Origin: Lachnospiraceae bacterium NC2008
GTDB taxonomy: Bacteria > Bacillota > Clostridia > Lachnospirales > Lachnospiraceae
NCBI GenBank assembly: GCA_000687675.1
Contig: JHWS01000004.1
Coordinates: 186,001 to 250,000 of the forward strand
Length of the DNA stretch: 64,000 nt
Reading direction: 5' to 3'
The stretch's first letter is position 1. Every line of letters begins with the position of its first letter. The position numbers and the translations under genes are program-made. The notes under the pieces are model-generated. The model saw nothing but the letters and a program-made list of their open reading frames with translations, was not told where the DNA came from and did no database searches. Positions 45,414-54,415 of this stretch are shown piece after piece.

Positions 45414-46310
45414 ATGGCAATTTTTAAAGGAGCAGGTGTTGCTATTACTACACCATTTAAGAATGATGGAAGCGTTGATTATGATGCATTTAAAGAGCAG
45501 ATAGAATATCAGATAAAGGGCGGTACAGATGCTATTATCGTTTGTGGTACTACAGGTGAGGCTGCAACACTTAGCCATGAAGAGCACTTAGATGTTATTG
45601 AAGCATGTGTTAAGTATGTAAATAAGAGAATCCCGGTTATTGCTGGTACAGGTTCTAACTGCACGGAAACAGCTATATACCTTTCACAGGAAGCTGAGAA
45701 GAGAGGCGTAGATGGACTTCTTGTTGTAACACCATATTATAACAAGGCTACACAGAATGGCCTTAAGAAGCACTTTAAGATGGTAGCTGAAAGCGTTAAC
45801 CTACCAATTATTCTCTACAATATACCAGGTAGAACAGGTGGAGTTAACATCCAGCCAGATACACTTGTTTCGATTGTTAAAGAGAATAAGAACATCGTTG
45901 GTGTTAAGGATGCAACAGGTAATCTTTCACAGGCTGCTTCTATGATTTATAAGGCTAAGAAGGCAGGAGTAGAACTTGATGTTTATTCAGGAAACGATGA
46001 TCAGGTACTTCCACTTCTTTCTATTGGTGGTATCGGAGTTATCTCTGTACTTTCTAATATTGCTCCAAAGCAGACACACGATATGGTTACAAAGTATCTT
46101 GAAGGTGATGTTGAGACAGCTAAGCAGATTCAGATAGATGCAGTAGAGCTTATTGCTTCACTATTCTGTGAGGTTAATCCTATACCGGTTAAGAAGGCTA
46201 TGGAACTTCAGAAGCGTGATACAGGTTATCTTCGTATGCCTCTTACAGAGATGGAAGAGCCTAATGCTAAGAGACTTGAAGCTGCTATGAAGGAATTTGG
46301 GGTTCTATAA
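45414..46310 (+). CDS. dapA: 4-hydroxy-tetrahydrodipicolinate synthase
   Basis: A 298-residue DapA. It has GVAITTPF, CGTTGEAATLSHEEH, Y and LYNIPGRTG, and the Schiff-base lysine in GVKDATGNLSQ. It condenses pyruvate with aspartate semialdehyde, the first step towards diaminopimelate and lysine. ATG 45414 with AAGGAGG at 45398-45404 is preferred; a longer reading would run back into the riboswitch terminator. Confidence 0.97.
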   Translation: MAIFKGAGVAITTPFKNDGSVDYDAFKEQIEYQIKGGTDAIIVCGTTGEAATLSHEEHLDVIEACVKYVNKRIPVIAGTGSNCTETAIYLSQEAEKRGVDGLLVVTPYYNKATQNGLKKHFKMVAESVNLPIILYNIPGRTGGVNIQPDTLVSIVKENKNIVGVKDATGNLSQAASMIYKAKKAGVELDVYSGNDDQVLPLLSIGGIGVISVLSNIAPKQTHDMVTKYLEGDVETAKQIQIDAVELIASLFCEVNPIPVKKAMELQKRDTGYLRMPLTEMEEPNAKRLEAAMKEFGVL

Positions 46311-46324
46311 AAGGAGACAAAATT

Positions 46325-47080
46325 ATGGTTAATGTAATAATGCATGGCTGCAATGGACATATGGGCCAGACAATAACTAATATAATAAAAGAAGATAATG
46401 AAATACAGATTGTTGCAGGTATAGATTTATTTGACGATGGACATAACGACTATCCTGTATTCAAATCTTTTGCAGATTGCAATATCAAAGCTGATGTGAT
46501 CATTGATTTTTGTAATGCTAAGGCTGTAGATGGACTTCTTGATTATGCAGTATCAACTGGAACCCCTGTTGTGCTATGTTCAACAGGCTTGTCTGATGAA
46601 CAACTTGCAAGAGTTAATGAGGATTCAAAGAAAGTGGCTATACTTAGAAGTGCAAATATGTCACTTGGTGTAAACCTTATTATGAAACTTCTCAAGGAAG
46701 CTGCAGCTAAGCTTGTACCGGCAGGATTTGATATTGAGATAGTTGAAAAACATCACAATCTTAAACTTGATGCTCCTTCAGGTACAGCTATTGCACTTGC
46801 AGATTCTATTAATGAAGAATTCGATAATTCATATGAGTATGTATATGATAGAAGCCAGAGAAGACAGAAGAGAGATTCTAAGGAAATTGGTATCTCAGCT
46901 GTTAGAGGTGGTACTATCGTTGGAGACCATGATGTTATATTTGCCGGGCAGGATGAAGTTATTACATTCTCTCATACAGCATATTCTAAGGCACTTTTTG
47001 GCAAGGGGGCAGTTACAGCTGCTAAATATTTAGCAGGTAAGGGACCGGGTCTCTATACTATGAAAGAGGTTCTTGAGTAA
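46325..47080 (+). CDS. dapB: 4-hydroxy-tetrahydrodipicolinate reductase
   Basis: A 251-residue DapB with the NAD(P)-binding GCNGHMGQTI, the signature EIVEKHHNLKLDAPSGTA and AVRGGTIVGDHDV. It reduces the DapA product. AAAGGAGA precedes ATG, 14 bases after dapA, so the lysine riboswitch controls both. Confidence 0.97.
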   Translation: MVNVIMHGCNGHMGQTITNIIKEDNEIQIVAGIDLFDDGHNDYPVFKSFADCNIKADVIIDFCNAKAVDGLLDYAVSTGTPVVLCSTGLSDEQLARVNEDSKKVAILRSANMSLGVNLIMKLLKEAAAKLVPAGFDIEIVEKHHNLKLDAPSGTAIALADSINEEFDNSYEYVYDRSQRRQKRDSKEIGISAVRGGTIVGDHDVIFAGQDEVITFSHTAYSKALFGKGAVTAAKYLAGKGPGLYTMKEVLE

Positions 47081-47097
47081 TACTCTCGGAGATTATG

Positions 47098-49065
47098 ATG
47101 CAAAACGAAGACTTAGAATTTACTTTACTAAAACAATTATCAAAGCAGTGGCAGAATATTGCCCAGGCTTCAACAGAGATTATAAACCTTAATTCTATTC
47201 TTAACCTGCCTAATGGTACTGAGCATTTTCTTTCAGATATTCATGGAGAATATGAGCCATTTAACCATGTTGTAAAGAACGGTTCAGGTTCAATCAGAAA
47301 GAAGATTGATGATGAATTTGGCAATGCCCTTAGGGATAAGGAGAAGAAGCAGCTTGCAACTTTAATATATTATCCTGAAGAGAAGCTTAATCTTATTGTT
47401 CAGGAAGAAGAGAATATTGATGATTGGTATAAGATAACCCTACACCGACTTGTTCAGATAACAAAGCGTGTAGCATCAAAATATACCAGATCTAAGGTTA
47501 GAAAGGCTCTTCCAAAGGACTTCTCTTATGTTATAGAAGAACTTATAACTGAGAAGGCGGAAGTTGCTAACAAAGAGGCTTATTATAACGAGATTATTCA
47601 TACAATTATTAGAATAGGCCGTGCAAAGCAGTTTATTACCCAGCTTTGCTATCTTATTCAGAATCTTGTTGTAGATCATCTTCATATTGTTGGAGATATC
47701 TTTGACAGAGGTCCAGGTCCTCATCATGTTATGGATACACTTATTAATCACCATTCAGTTGATATTCAGTGGGGTAACCATGATATTTCATGGATGGGTG
47801 CAGCAGCAGGTTCTGTTCCATGTATCTTTAGCGTTCTTCGATTTGCAGTTAAATATGGTAATCTTGATACTCTTGAAGAAGGTTATGGTATCAATTTAGT
47901 TCCACTTGCAACTTTTGCAATGGAAACATATAAGGATACAGACTGTAGTCAGTTTGCTATTAAATACAATACTAATTACAACACTAAGGATTTAGATTTA
48001 GACACAAAGATGCATAAGGCTATTACAATGATTCTTCTTAAAGTAGAAGGTCAGTGTATTATGCGTAATCCTGACTTTAATATGTCTAAACGACTTCTCC
48101 TCGATAAGATTGACTATGAGAAGAAGACTGTAAACATTGATGGTGTAGACTATGAGATGACAGACTGTGATTTTCCAACTGTTAATCCAGAACGTCCATA
48201 TGAACTTACACCGGAAGAGGAAGTGGTTGTAGAGCGTGTTTTACATGCATTTACCCACTGTGAAAAACTTCAGGAGCATATAAGATTCTTATATGCGAAA
48301 GGAAGTCTTTATAAGATTCACAATGATAATCTTCTCTATCATGGATGTATGCCATTTAACAAGGATGGTTCCTTCATGGAGATGAAGATTGGTGGCAAGG
48401 CATATAAGGGCAAGCAGTTATATGATGTCTTAGATAGTTATGCAAGAAAGGCTTATTACAGCCTAGATGATATGCAAGAAAAGCATCTTGGTCAGGACCT
48501 TCTTTGGTATACATGGTGCGGTGAAAGATCCCCTGTATTTGGTAAGGACAAGATGGCTACATTTGAGTCTTACTTTGTAAAAGATAAGTCTATGTCTAAG
48601 GAAACCAAGAACGCCTATTATGAACTTAATGATAATGAAGAGATGGTCGATAAGATTCTTCTTGAGTTTGGTCTTGATCCAGCAAAGTCTCATATAATCA
48701 ATGGTCATGTACCTGTTGAGGTTAAAAACGGTGATTCACCAATTAAGTGTAATGGAAAGCTACTTATTATTGACGGTGGATTCTGTAGGGCATATCAGTC
48801 AAAGACTGGTATAGCTGGTTATACACTTATTCAGAACTCTCATGGTATGTATATTATTGCTCATGAGCCATTCGAATCTAAGGAGAAGGCTGTAAAAGAG
48901 GAAAATGATATAGTTTCAGATTCTATGACTGTTGAAATATACGGAGATAGAAGACGAGTTGCTGACACAGATATAGGTAAAGAACTTAAGGTGAATATCT
49001 TCTATTTGGAGAAACTACTTGCAGCATATCGAAGTGGTGCTATTCCTGAAAAGGGTACTAACTAG
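47098..49065 (+). CDS. fbp: Fructose-1,6-bisphosphatase class III
   Basis: A 655-residue FBPase of the Firmicutes class III type. Metallophosphatase motifs are FLSDIHGEYEPF (D-x-H), VGDIFDRGPGPHHV and WGNHDISWMG; the C-terminal part has INGHVPV and IDGGFCRAYQ. It hydrolyses fructose 1,6-bisphosphate for gluconeogenesis. ATG 47098 is preferred over 47095 because GGAG at 47088-47091 is too close to the latter. It follows dapB by 17 bases. Confidence 0.97.
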   Translation: MQNEDLEFTLLKQLSKQWQNIAQASTEIINLNSILNLPNGTEHFLSDIHGEYEPFNHVVKNGSGSIRKKIDDEFGNALRDKEKKQLATLIYYPEEKLNLIVQEEENIDDWYKITLHRLVQITKRVASKYTRSKVRKALPKDFSYVIEELITEKAEVANKEAYYNEIIHTIIRIGRAKQFITQLCYLIQNLVVDHLHIVGDIFDRGPGPHHVMDTLINHHSVDIQWGNHDISWMGAAAGSVPCIFSVLRFAVKYGNLDTLEEGYGINLVPLATFAMETYKDTDCSQFAIKYNTNYNTKDLDLDTKMHKAITMILLKVEGQCIMRNPDFNMSKRLLLDKIDYEKKTVNIDGVDYEMTDCDFPTVNPERPYELTPEEEVVVERVLHAFTHCEKLQEHIRFLYAKGSLYKIHNDNLLYHGCMPFNKDGSFMEMKIGGKAYKGKQLYDVLDSYARKAYYSLDDMQEKHLGQDLLWYTWCGERSPVFGKDKMATFESYFVKDKSMSKETKNAYYELNDNEEMVDKILLEFGLDPAKSHIINGHVPVEVKNGDSPIKCNGKLLIIDGGFCRAYQSKTGIAGYTLIQNSHGMYIIAHEPFESKEKAVKEENDIVSDSMTVEIYGDRRRVADTDIGKELKVNIFYLEKLLAAYRSGAIPEKGTN

Positions 49066-49084
49066 TTAAGGAAAGGCTTAAACT

Positions 49085-49867
49085 ATGGAATTCAGACCAT
49101 GTATTGATATACATGATGGAAAAGTAAAACAGATAGTTGGAGGTTCTCTTAAAGAGGATGGACAGACATCATTAGTAAAAGAGAATTTTGTTTCCAAGCA
49201 GGATAGTACTTTCTATGCCAATCTATATAAGAAACTTGGCATCAAAGGCGGACATGTAATTCTTCTTAACAAAGAAGGGACACCTGAATATGAACTTACA
49301 AAGGCAGAAGCGATAGCAGCTCTTAAGGCTTATCCAGGAGGACTTCAGGTTGGCGGAGGAATTAATCCAGACAATGCAGGTATTTATCTGGATGCAGGTG
49401 CCAGTCAGGTTATAGTAACTTCCTTTGTTTTTAAAGACGGAAGAGTTGACTATGATAATCTAAACAATATAAAGAATACTGTAGGCTCAGATAAGCTGGT
49501 TTTAGATCTTAGCTGTAGAAAAAGAAATGGAAAGTATTACATAGTAACTGACAGATGGCAAAAGTTCACTGATGAAACTTTTGACTTGGAAATATTAAAG
49601 AAATACGAAGAGTACTGCTGTGAATATCTTATCCATGCTGTAGATATGGAAGGAAAGAACTCTGGTGTAGATGATGATATCCTAGAGATATTTGACAGAT
49701 ACCATGGCAATCCTGTTACATATGCCGGCGGAATTCATTCTTATGATGATATATGTCATATTAAAGAACTTACTCATAATAAGGCTAATATAACTATTGG
49801 TAGTGCTCTTGATTTATTCGGCGGCAAACTGGAATTTGATAAAGTATTAGAATTGATAAAGCATTAG
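49085..49867 (+). CDS. hisA: HisA-like ProFAR isomerase, eukaryotic type
   Basis: A 260-residue TIM-barrel protein. FRPCIDIHDGKVKQIVGGSL, LQVGGGINPDNA, and VTYAGGIHSYDDI match the yeast/plant HIS6 branch more than the short bacterial HisA. The catalytic Asp is in CIDIHDG. It should isomerise ProFAR in histidine synthesis. It is not with other his genes and instead follows fbp by 19 bases. Moderate uncertainty: some members of this branch may have other sugar-phosphate isomerase roles. Confidence 0.88.
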   Translation: MEFRPCIDIHDGKVKQIVGGSLKEDGQTSLVKENFVSKQDSTFYANLYKKLGIKGGHVILLNKEGTPEYELTKAEAIAALKAYPGGLQVGGGINPDNAGIYLDAGASQVIVTSFVFKDGRVDYDNLNNIKNTVGSDKLVLDLSCRKRNGKYYIVTDRWQKFTDETFDLEILKKYEEYCCEYLIHAVDMEGKNSGVDDDILEIFDRYHGNPVTYAGGIHSYDDICHIKELTHNKANITIGSALDLFGGKLEFDKVLELIKH

Positions 49868-49877
49868 AAATAATAAT

Positions 49878-49910
49878 AAAAACCCGTATCTAAATTAGAT
49901 ACGGGTTTTT
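49878..49910. terminator. Bidirectional terminator between hisA and the cold-shock gene
   Basis: AAAAACCCGTATCTAA pairs with TTAGATACGGGTTTTT. T tracts form on both strands, so it serves the hisA side and the convergent cold-shock gene. Confidence 0.92.
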
Positions 49911-49983
49911 GGTTCGTGATTAAATATTATGTATATCGAATTGCTAAGATTTACTATATATAATCAGAAAGTGGTAACCAGGA

Positions 49984-50184
49984 TTATTTCTTGATTACGT
50001 GAGCTGCCTGAGGTCCCTTTTCGCCATCAACAACGTCGAATTCAACTTCCTGGCCTTCTGTTAAAGTCTTATAGCCTTCCTCATTTTCAATAGCTGAAAA
50101 ATGTACGAATACATCCTTACCTTCAGCTGTAGAAAGGAAACCATAACCCTTCTGTGCATTGAACCACTTAACTGTACCTTGCAT
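49984..50184 (-). CDS. Cold-shock protein (CspA family)
   Basis: A 66-residue OB-fold RNA chaperone: [16 protein letters not shown] (RNP1), DVFVHFSAI (RNP2) and [18 protein letters not shown] lies upstream on the minus strand. It melts RNA structure at low temperature or in stationary phase. Its leader starts with a stem-loop. Confidence 0.96.
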   Translation of the reverse strand: MQGTVKWFNAQKGYGFLSTAEGKDVFVHFSAIENEEGYKTLTEGQEVEFDVVDGEKGPQAAHVIKK

Positions 50185-50209
50185 GTTAAGTTCCTCCTAA
50201 TAAAAATAT

Positions 50210-50230
50210 ATGTTGCCGGATTGGCAACAT
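50210..50230 (-). promoter_or_regulatory. 5'-terminal stem-loop in the cold-shock leader
   Basis: ATGTTGCC, five-base loop, GGCAACAT. The predicted transcript starts at about 50228, so the hairpin would cap its 5' end. It is followed by a U-rich stretch just before the ribosome site. Confidence 0.5.
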
Positions 50231-50234
50231 GTTC

Positions 50235-50263
50235 AATATAGCATGGGGACTGGTAAAAGTAAA
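50235..50263 (-). promoter_or_regulatory. Promoter of the cold-shock gene
   Basis: On the minus strand, TTTACT (50263-50258), a 17-base spacer and TATATT (50240-50235). Confidence 0.5.
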
Positions 50264-50304
50264 GGGAAATATAAGACTGACAAGGGTTTCGGAAGAATTA
50301 TATA

Positions 50305-50333
50305 TTGTTTTTCTTACTTTACTGTGTTAAAAT
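50305..50333 (+). promoter_or_regulatory. Promoter of the YerC gene
   Basis: TTGTTT (50305-50310), 17-base spacer, TAAAAT (50328-50333), with TG one base before the -10 box. Confidence 0.45.
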
Positions 50334-50406
50334 TTTACAGTGTTAGCAGATGATAAATTTGATATATCATAGTGTCTGACAAAATCATATAAATGGGGTT
50401 TATGAT

Positions 50407-50706
50407 ATGAATAACAAGATTAAAACAGAATCAACAGATAAATTATTTGATGCAATACTTACACTTAAGAATAAAGAAGAGTGCTATAGTTTTTTTGAAG
50501 ATTTATGTACTGTAAATGAGATTATTTCATTATCTCAGAGATTTGCAGTTGCACAGATGCTTAAGGAAAAGAAGACATATCTTGATATAGCAGAAAAAAC
50601 TGGCGCTTCAACTGCTACAATTAGCCGTGTTAATCGTTCGCTTATCTATGGCTGTGACGGTTATGATATGGTATTTAAGAGAATGAATAAAGAAAATGAT
50701 AAATAA
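50407..50706 (+). CDS. yerC: YerC/YecD TrpR-related protein
   Basis: A 99-residue helical DNA-binding protein of the TrpR-like YerC family: DKLFDAILTLKNKEECYSFFEDLCTVNEI, LSQRFAVAQML and the HTH TYLDIAEKTGASTATISRVNRSL. Targets are not established. Its stop is two bases from the stop of the convergent gene, with no terminator hairpin between them. Confidence 0.92.
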   Translation: MNNKIKTESTDKLFDAILTLKNKEECYSFFEDLCTVNEIISLSQRFAVAQMLKEKKTYLDIAEKTGASTATISRVNRSLIYGCDGYDMVFKRMNKENDK

Positions 50707-50708
50707 GA

Positions 50709-51470
50709 CTAGCCATTAATATCCATACATGTCATAGGATCAATAAAGCTACCGTCTTTAATTATCTGATATAGGAAAGCAGAGTTCTCTGCTGCTATTT
50801 TCATAATTACACTTCCCTGGCAAACATAATCACCAACAGATACAAGAGGAACTCCCATTCCTTTATAGAGAGATTCATATCCATTGCCATGATCTATCCT
50901 TATTATGTATCCATAATCAGAATCTTCTAGAAGTTCAGTTACACTGCCACTAGCTGTAGCTATAACGTTAGTATCTGTTGAAACTGTAAACATAACTTCA
51001 TTGTCACTGACAGAAAGATTATCAGCATCATTGTCATTTTGATTAACAGTGACTGCATTGCCTTCTTCATTAAGTGCAACGTTAACAATAGCTGCTGTAC
51101 CTTTAAGTGGGTATGCAGTAGGAAGTTTTTCCTTATTGGTTACTTCCTGAAGAGCAGCTAAATCATCATTAGCAGATTGTAGAGATTCACCCATAGCTGC
51201 ATTTTTGGCAGATAAATCTTCAATCTGTTTGCTGAGATTTTCCACATCTGACTTGGCAGTATCTAGCGATTCATCAAGTACTTTAACTGCTCGTTTGTAT
51301 TCCTTAATCTTCTTATGGTCATTATTTATTACACATATAAGCACTGTAATAATAACAACAAGTGCGAATAAGGCTGTAACAAAGCCTATTCTAACCCCTT
51401 TGTGTTCAAGTAATTTTGATAAATGAAAATGTATATAATGCTTGTGATGCTTCTTTTCTTCTGAACTCAT
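50709..51470 (-). CDS. Membrane coiled-coil protein with degenerate M23 (LytM-like) domain
   Basis: A 253-residue protein with a His/Lys-rich cytoplasmic N-terminus (KKHHKHYIHFHLS), one membrane helix at about 29-50, a coiled coil at about 55-115 and a C-terminal M23-like fold. Of the zinc ligands only the histidine in RIDHGNGYESLYKG is seen; the first HxxxD and the final HxH are absent. It resembles EnvC/SpoIIQ-like proteins that bind or activate rather than cleave. It is convergent with yerC. Confidence 0.75.
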   Translation of the reverse strand: MSSEEKKHHKHYIHFHLSKLLEHKGVRIGFVTALFALVVIITVLICVINNDHKKIKEYKRAVKVLDESLDTAKSDVENLSKQIEDLSAKNAAMGESLQSANDDLAALQEVTNKEKLPTAYPLKGTAAIVNVALNEEGNAVTVNQNDNDADNLSVSDNEVMFTVSTDTNVIATASGSVTELLEDSDYGYIIRIDHGNGYESLYKGMGVPLVSVGDYVCQGSVIMKIAAENSAFLYQIIKDGSFIDPMTCMDING

Positions 51471-51542
51471 AATAGTGACCCTTTTATTTATTGGTTAAGT
51501 TTACATAAAAATATTATCACAAACCATATAGGTTGCACAATA

Positions 51543-51570
51543 TTACAATTTATATAGATTATGTTAAAAT
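51543..51570 (+). promoter_or_regulatory. Possible promoter of the GGDEF-EAL gene
   Basis: TTACAA (51543-51548), 16-base spacer, TAAAAT (51565-51570) with upstream TG. Weak -35. Confidence 0.35.
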
Positions 51571-51644
51571 TATGTTAATTACTGTATGTTATAAATTTTA
51601 TGTTATATAATATATATGTAGGCAGTATATATGGAGATATTTTA

Positions 51645-54332
51645 ATGAGAAAAAAACTTGCCCTTCTAACTTCACAACTCGAAGATGATTACCAGAAAGA
51701 TTTTATTACAGGATTCCTGGAGCAAGCATTTGATAATGATTATGATGTTTGCATTTTTTCGTGTTTTCAAAAAGAACCTGAAACAAGCAAAAGAGCTGTT
51801 AGTGAAAAGAATCTATTTAACCTGGTTAATTATGATGAGTATGACGGAATCGTGGTTATGCCAGATATTCTGCAGACATCAGGACTTATGATGAGAATCG
51901 AAAGTAATCTCAGAGAATATAGTGGTAAAGTCCTGTATGTTGATAGAGAAAGTGATACATATCCATATATTATAATTGATCATTATAGGGCTATATATAA
52001 GCTTGTTTCACACATTATTGAAGAACATGGTGTTAATGATATCGCTTTTGTAACTGGACATAAGTGGCATCCTTTCTCAAAGCAGAGGCTGAGTGCTTAT
52101 ATTGACTGTTTAAAAAATCATAATATTGAAGTAAGTGATGATTATATATATTACGGTGATTATTGGATGACCGGTGGAGCTCAGGCTGTCTATGATATGC
52201 TTGAGAAGTTTGGTAAGCTTCCAAAAGCGATAGCATGTGCCAATGATTATATGGCTATAGGAGCTTCCAGAGCAATCGTAGAAAAAGGTTATAGGGTTCC
52301 AGAAGATGTAATCGTAGTTGGATATGACTGTGTTGCTGATGGACGTAGTGCACCGATACCTATTACTTCTGGTTTCTTACCAACAAAAGAGTTTGGTGTA
52401 TATGCAGGAACATGTATTGATGACTTGATTAATGACAAAGAACTTCCTGATTTTATATATGAACCTAAGCTCTTTATGGGTGGTAGCTGCGGTTGCCAGT
52501 TTCATAAGCATATTGATAAAGATAATATTGGTAAATCATGGCTTGATTCAAGAAAGTTCTATATGGCATATAACAGACTTACTGAAGAACTGGTTCTTCA
52601 ATCATCATTCCATAATTTAATTGACTCTGTTCAGACATATACTTATATGTTTAGAGAGTTTGATTTGTTTGAAATGTATCTTAATGATGTTTGGCTTGAT
52701 GGTTCGCCTATAGAGAAGACTGCCATACATGAGGGGTACTCAGAATACGTAAGACCTATTCTTAGATGTGGCCGTTCAGGTGAAGGTGAGGATAAGATTG
52801 ATCTTACAACTAGAATCAATACTAAGATTATATCACCACATATTCATGAGGAGAAAGATAAGCCAAGGGCATTTATCATATCTCCATTATTTTTTGAAGA
52901 TGTTACTTTTGGATATGCAGTTCTTAGCTATGGTAATGAAACAAAAACATATGGTGAGTCATATGTTATGTGGCTAAAATCTGTTCTTATTGGACTGGAG
53001 AATTACAGAAGAAATACTTTAAAACTTGATAATAAACACGAATATCTAGACGGTCCTATTAAGGACACTCTTACAAATATGTTTAACTATGAAGGTTTCG
53101 TAAAGCATGCCAAGCCTATGATTGAACGAAGCGAGTCTATTGCTCACAACATATTGGTTGTTGCGGTTGATATGATTGGTCTTGATAAGATCAATGCAGC
53201 TCATGGACGTAAGGGTGGTGATAAGGCTATTCAGGAACTTGCTGCGATTATTAACAGGGCAGCTGGCGAAAGTGATATGTGTTGCCGTCTTGGTAATGAT
53301 GAATTCATTATAGTAAGTATGGTTACCGATTATGGTGAAGAATCATCTAAGGCTGTATTTGATAAGATAGATAAATATCTTAAAGAACATAATAATAATC
53401 CCAAAAAAGATTTTTCTTTAAATGTATACAAGGGAAGTGCAGCAGATAGAATCACCACTTTGTCCCAAATGGAAGATCTTGTTAATAAGGCAGTTAGCCA
53501 TAAGAATGGTAATAAAGCGGCTGCACAGAGAAATGCTAACGTTAAAGTATTATCAGAAGAGGAACAGAAGGTTGCTGATATAGTTCAGACTATTCTAGAT
53601 GAGAATCTGTTTAATTATCATTTCCAGCCTATAGTTTCAGCTAAGAATGGTTCTATATATGCATACGAAGCTCTTATGAGGGCTAATGTTAAAGAGAGAG
53701 TATCTCCACTTGATATTATCAAGTATGCAGGACATTATAACAGACTATATGATGTAGAGAAGGCTACTATGTTTAATGTTCTTGAAAGGGTATATTCTAA
53801 TCCGGAAGAATTTAAACACAAGAAGGTCTTTGTTAACTCCATTCCAGGTGAACAGCTTAATCATGAGGATGTTGAAAAGATACTTCCTAAGATGAAGGAA
53901 CTGTCAGATAAGTTTGTAATAGAACTTACAGAGCAGACAGAAGCAACGGATGAGATGCTTGATAAGATGAAGGAGTTCTACAAGACACTTGGAATCGAAA
54001 CAGCCGTTGATGATTATGGTACAGGTTATTCCAATATAGTTAACCTTCTTAGATATATGCCTGATTATGTAAAGATTGATCGTATGCTTCTTTCGAATAT
54101 TCAAGAGAATCCACAGAAGCAGCATTTTGTACGAGAGATTGTGCTCTTTGCTCATGATAATCACTTTATGGTCCTTGCAGAAGGAATAGAAACTAAGGAA
54201 GAATTAGAGACGGTTATCAAGCTTAAGGTTGACCTTATTCAGGGCTACTATACAGCCAGACCATCTGCTGAAGTCATACCTGAAATTGATGAGGAAATTG
54301 CTAATCAGATTAAGGAGTTTTCATCTATATAA
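51645..54332 (+). CDS. LacI-type sensor fused to GGDEF and EAL domains
   Basis: An 895-residue cytosolic protein without signal peptide or membrane helix. Residues 3-290 form a LacI/RbsB-type periplasmic-binding fold (DYDVCIFSCFQKE, DGIVVMPDI, IAFVTGHKWHPFSKQR, AIACANDYMAIGASRAI). A linker region follows. The GGDEF domain is altered at the signature, G550-N-D-E-F554. The EAL domain (E675-A-L, DDYGTGYSN, VKIDR, LAEGIET, QGYY) looks complete. Likely role: c-di-GMP hydrolysis tuned by an intracellular small ligand. GGAG at 51633 supports ATG 51645 over TTATAA-region earlier starts. Confidence 0.9.
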   Translation: MRKKLALLTSQLEDDYQKDFITGFLEQAFDNDYDVCIFSCFQKEPETSKRAVSEKNLFNLVNYDEYDGIVVMPDILQTSGLMMRIESNLREYSGKVLYVDRESDTYPYIIIDHYRAIYKLVSHIIEEHGVNDIAFVTGHKWHPFSKQRLSAYIDCLKNHNIEVSDDYIYYGDYWMTGGAQAVYDMLEKFGKLPKAIACANDYMAIGASRAIVEKGYRVPEDVIVVGYDCVADGRSAPIPITSGFLPTKEFGVYAGTCIDDLINDKELPDFIYEPKLFMGGSCGCQFHKHIDKDNIGKSWLDSRKFYMAYNRLTEELVLQSSFHNLIDSVQTYTYMFREFDLFEMYLNDVWLDGSPIEKTAIHEGYSEYVRPILRCGRSGEGEDKIDLTTRINTKIISPHIHEEKDKPRAFIISPLFFEDVTFGYAVLSYGNETKTYGESYVMWLKSVLIGLENYRRNTLKLDNKHEYLDGPIKDTLTNMFNYEGFVKHAKPMIERSESIAHNILVVAVDMIGLDKINAAHGRKGGDKAIQELAAIINRAAGESDMCCRLGNDEFIIVSMVTDYGEESSKAVFDKIDKYLKEHNNNPKKDFSLNVYKGSAADRITTLSQMEDLVNKAVSHKNGNKAAAQRNANVKVLSEEEQKVADIVQTILDENLFNYHFQPIVSAKNGSIYAYEALMRANVKERVSPLDIIKYAGHYNRLYDVEKATMFNVLERVYSNPEEFKHKKVFVNSIPGEQLNHEDVEKILPKMKELSDKFVIELTEQTEATDEMLDKMKEFYKTLGIETAVDDYGTGYSNIVNLLRYMPDYVKIDRMLLSNIQENPQKQHFVREIVLFAHDNHFMVLAEGIETKEELETVIKLKVDLIQGYYTARPSAEVIPEIDEEIANQIKEFSSI

Positions 54333-54337
54333 TATGC

Positions 54338-54366
54338 TTGATTTTTCCACTCTACTTTGCTAAAGT
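54338..54366 (+). promoter_or_regulatory. Possible promoter of the amino-acid ABC operon
   Basis: TTGATT (54338-54343), 17-base spacer, TAAAGT (54361-54366), 50 bases before the start codon. Confidence 0.4.
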
Positions 54367-54415
54367 ATCAATGGTTAATCAATGAATATCTATTATAGAT
54401 TGGAGAGAAAGAATA

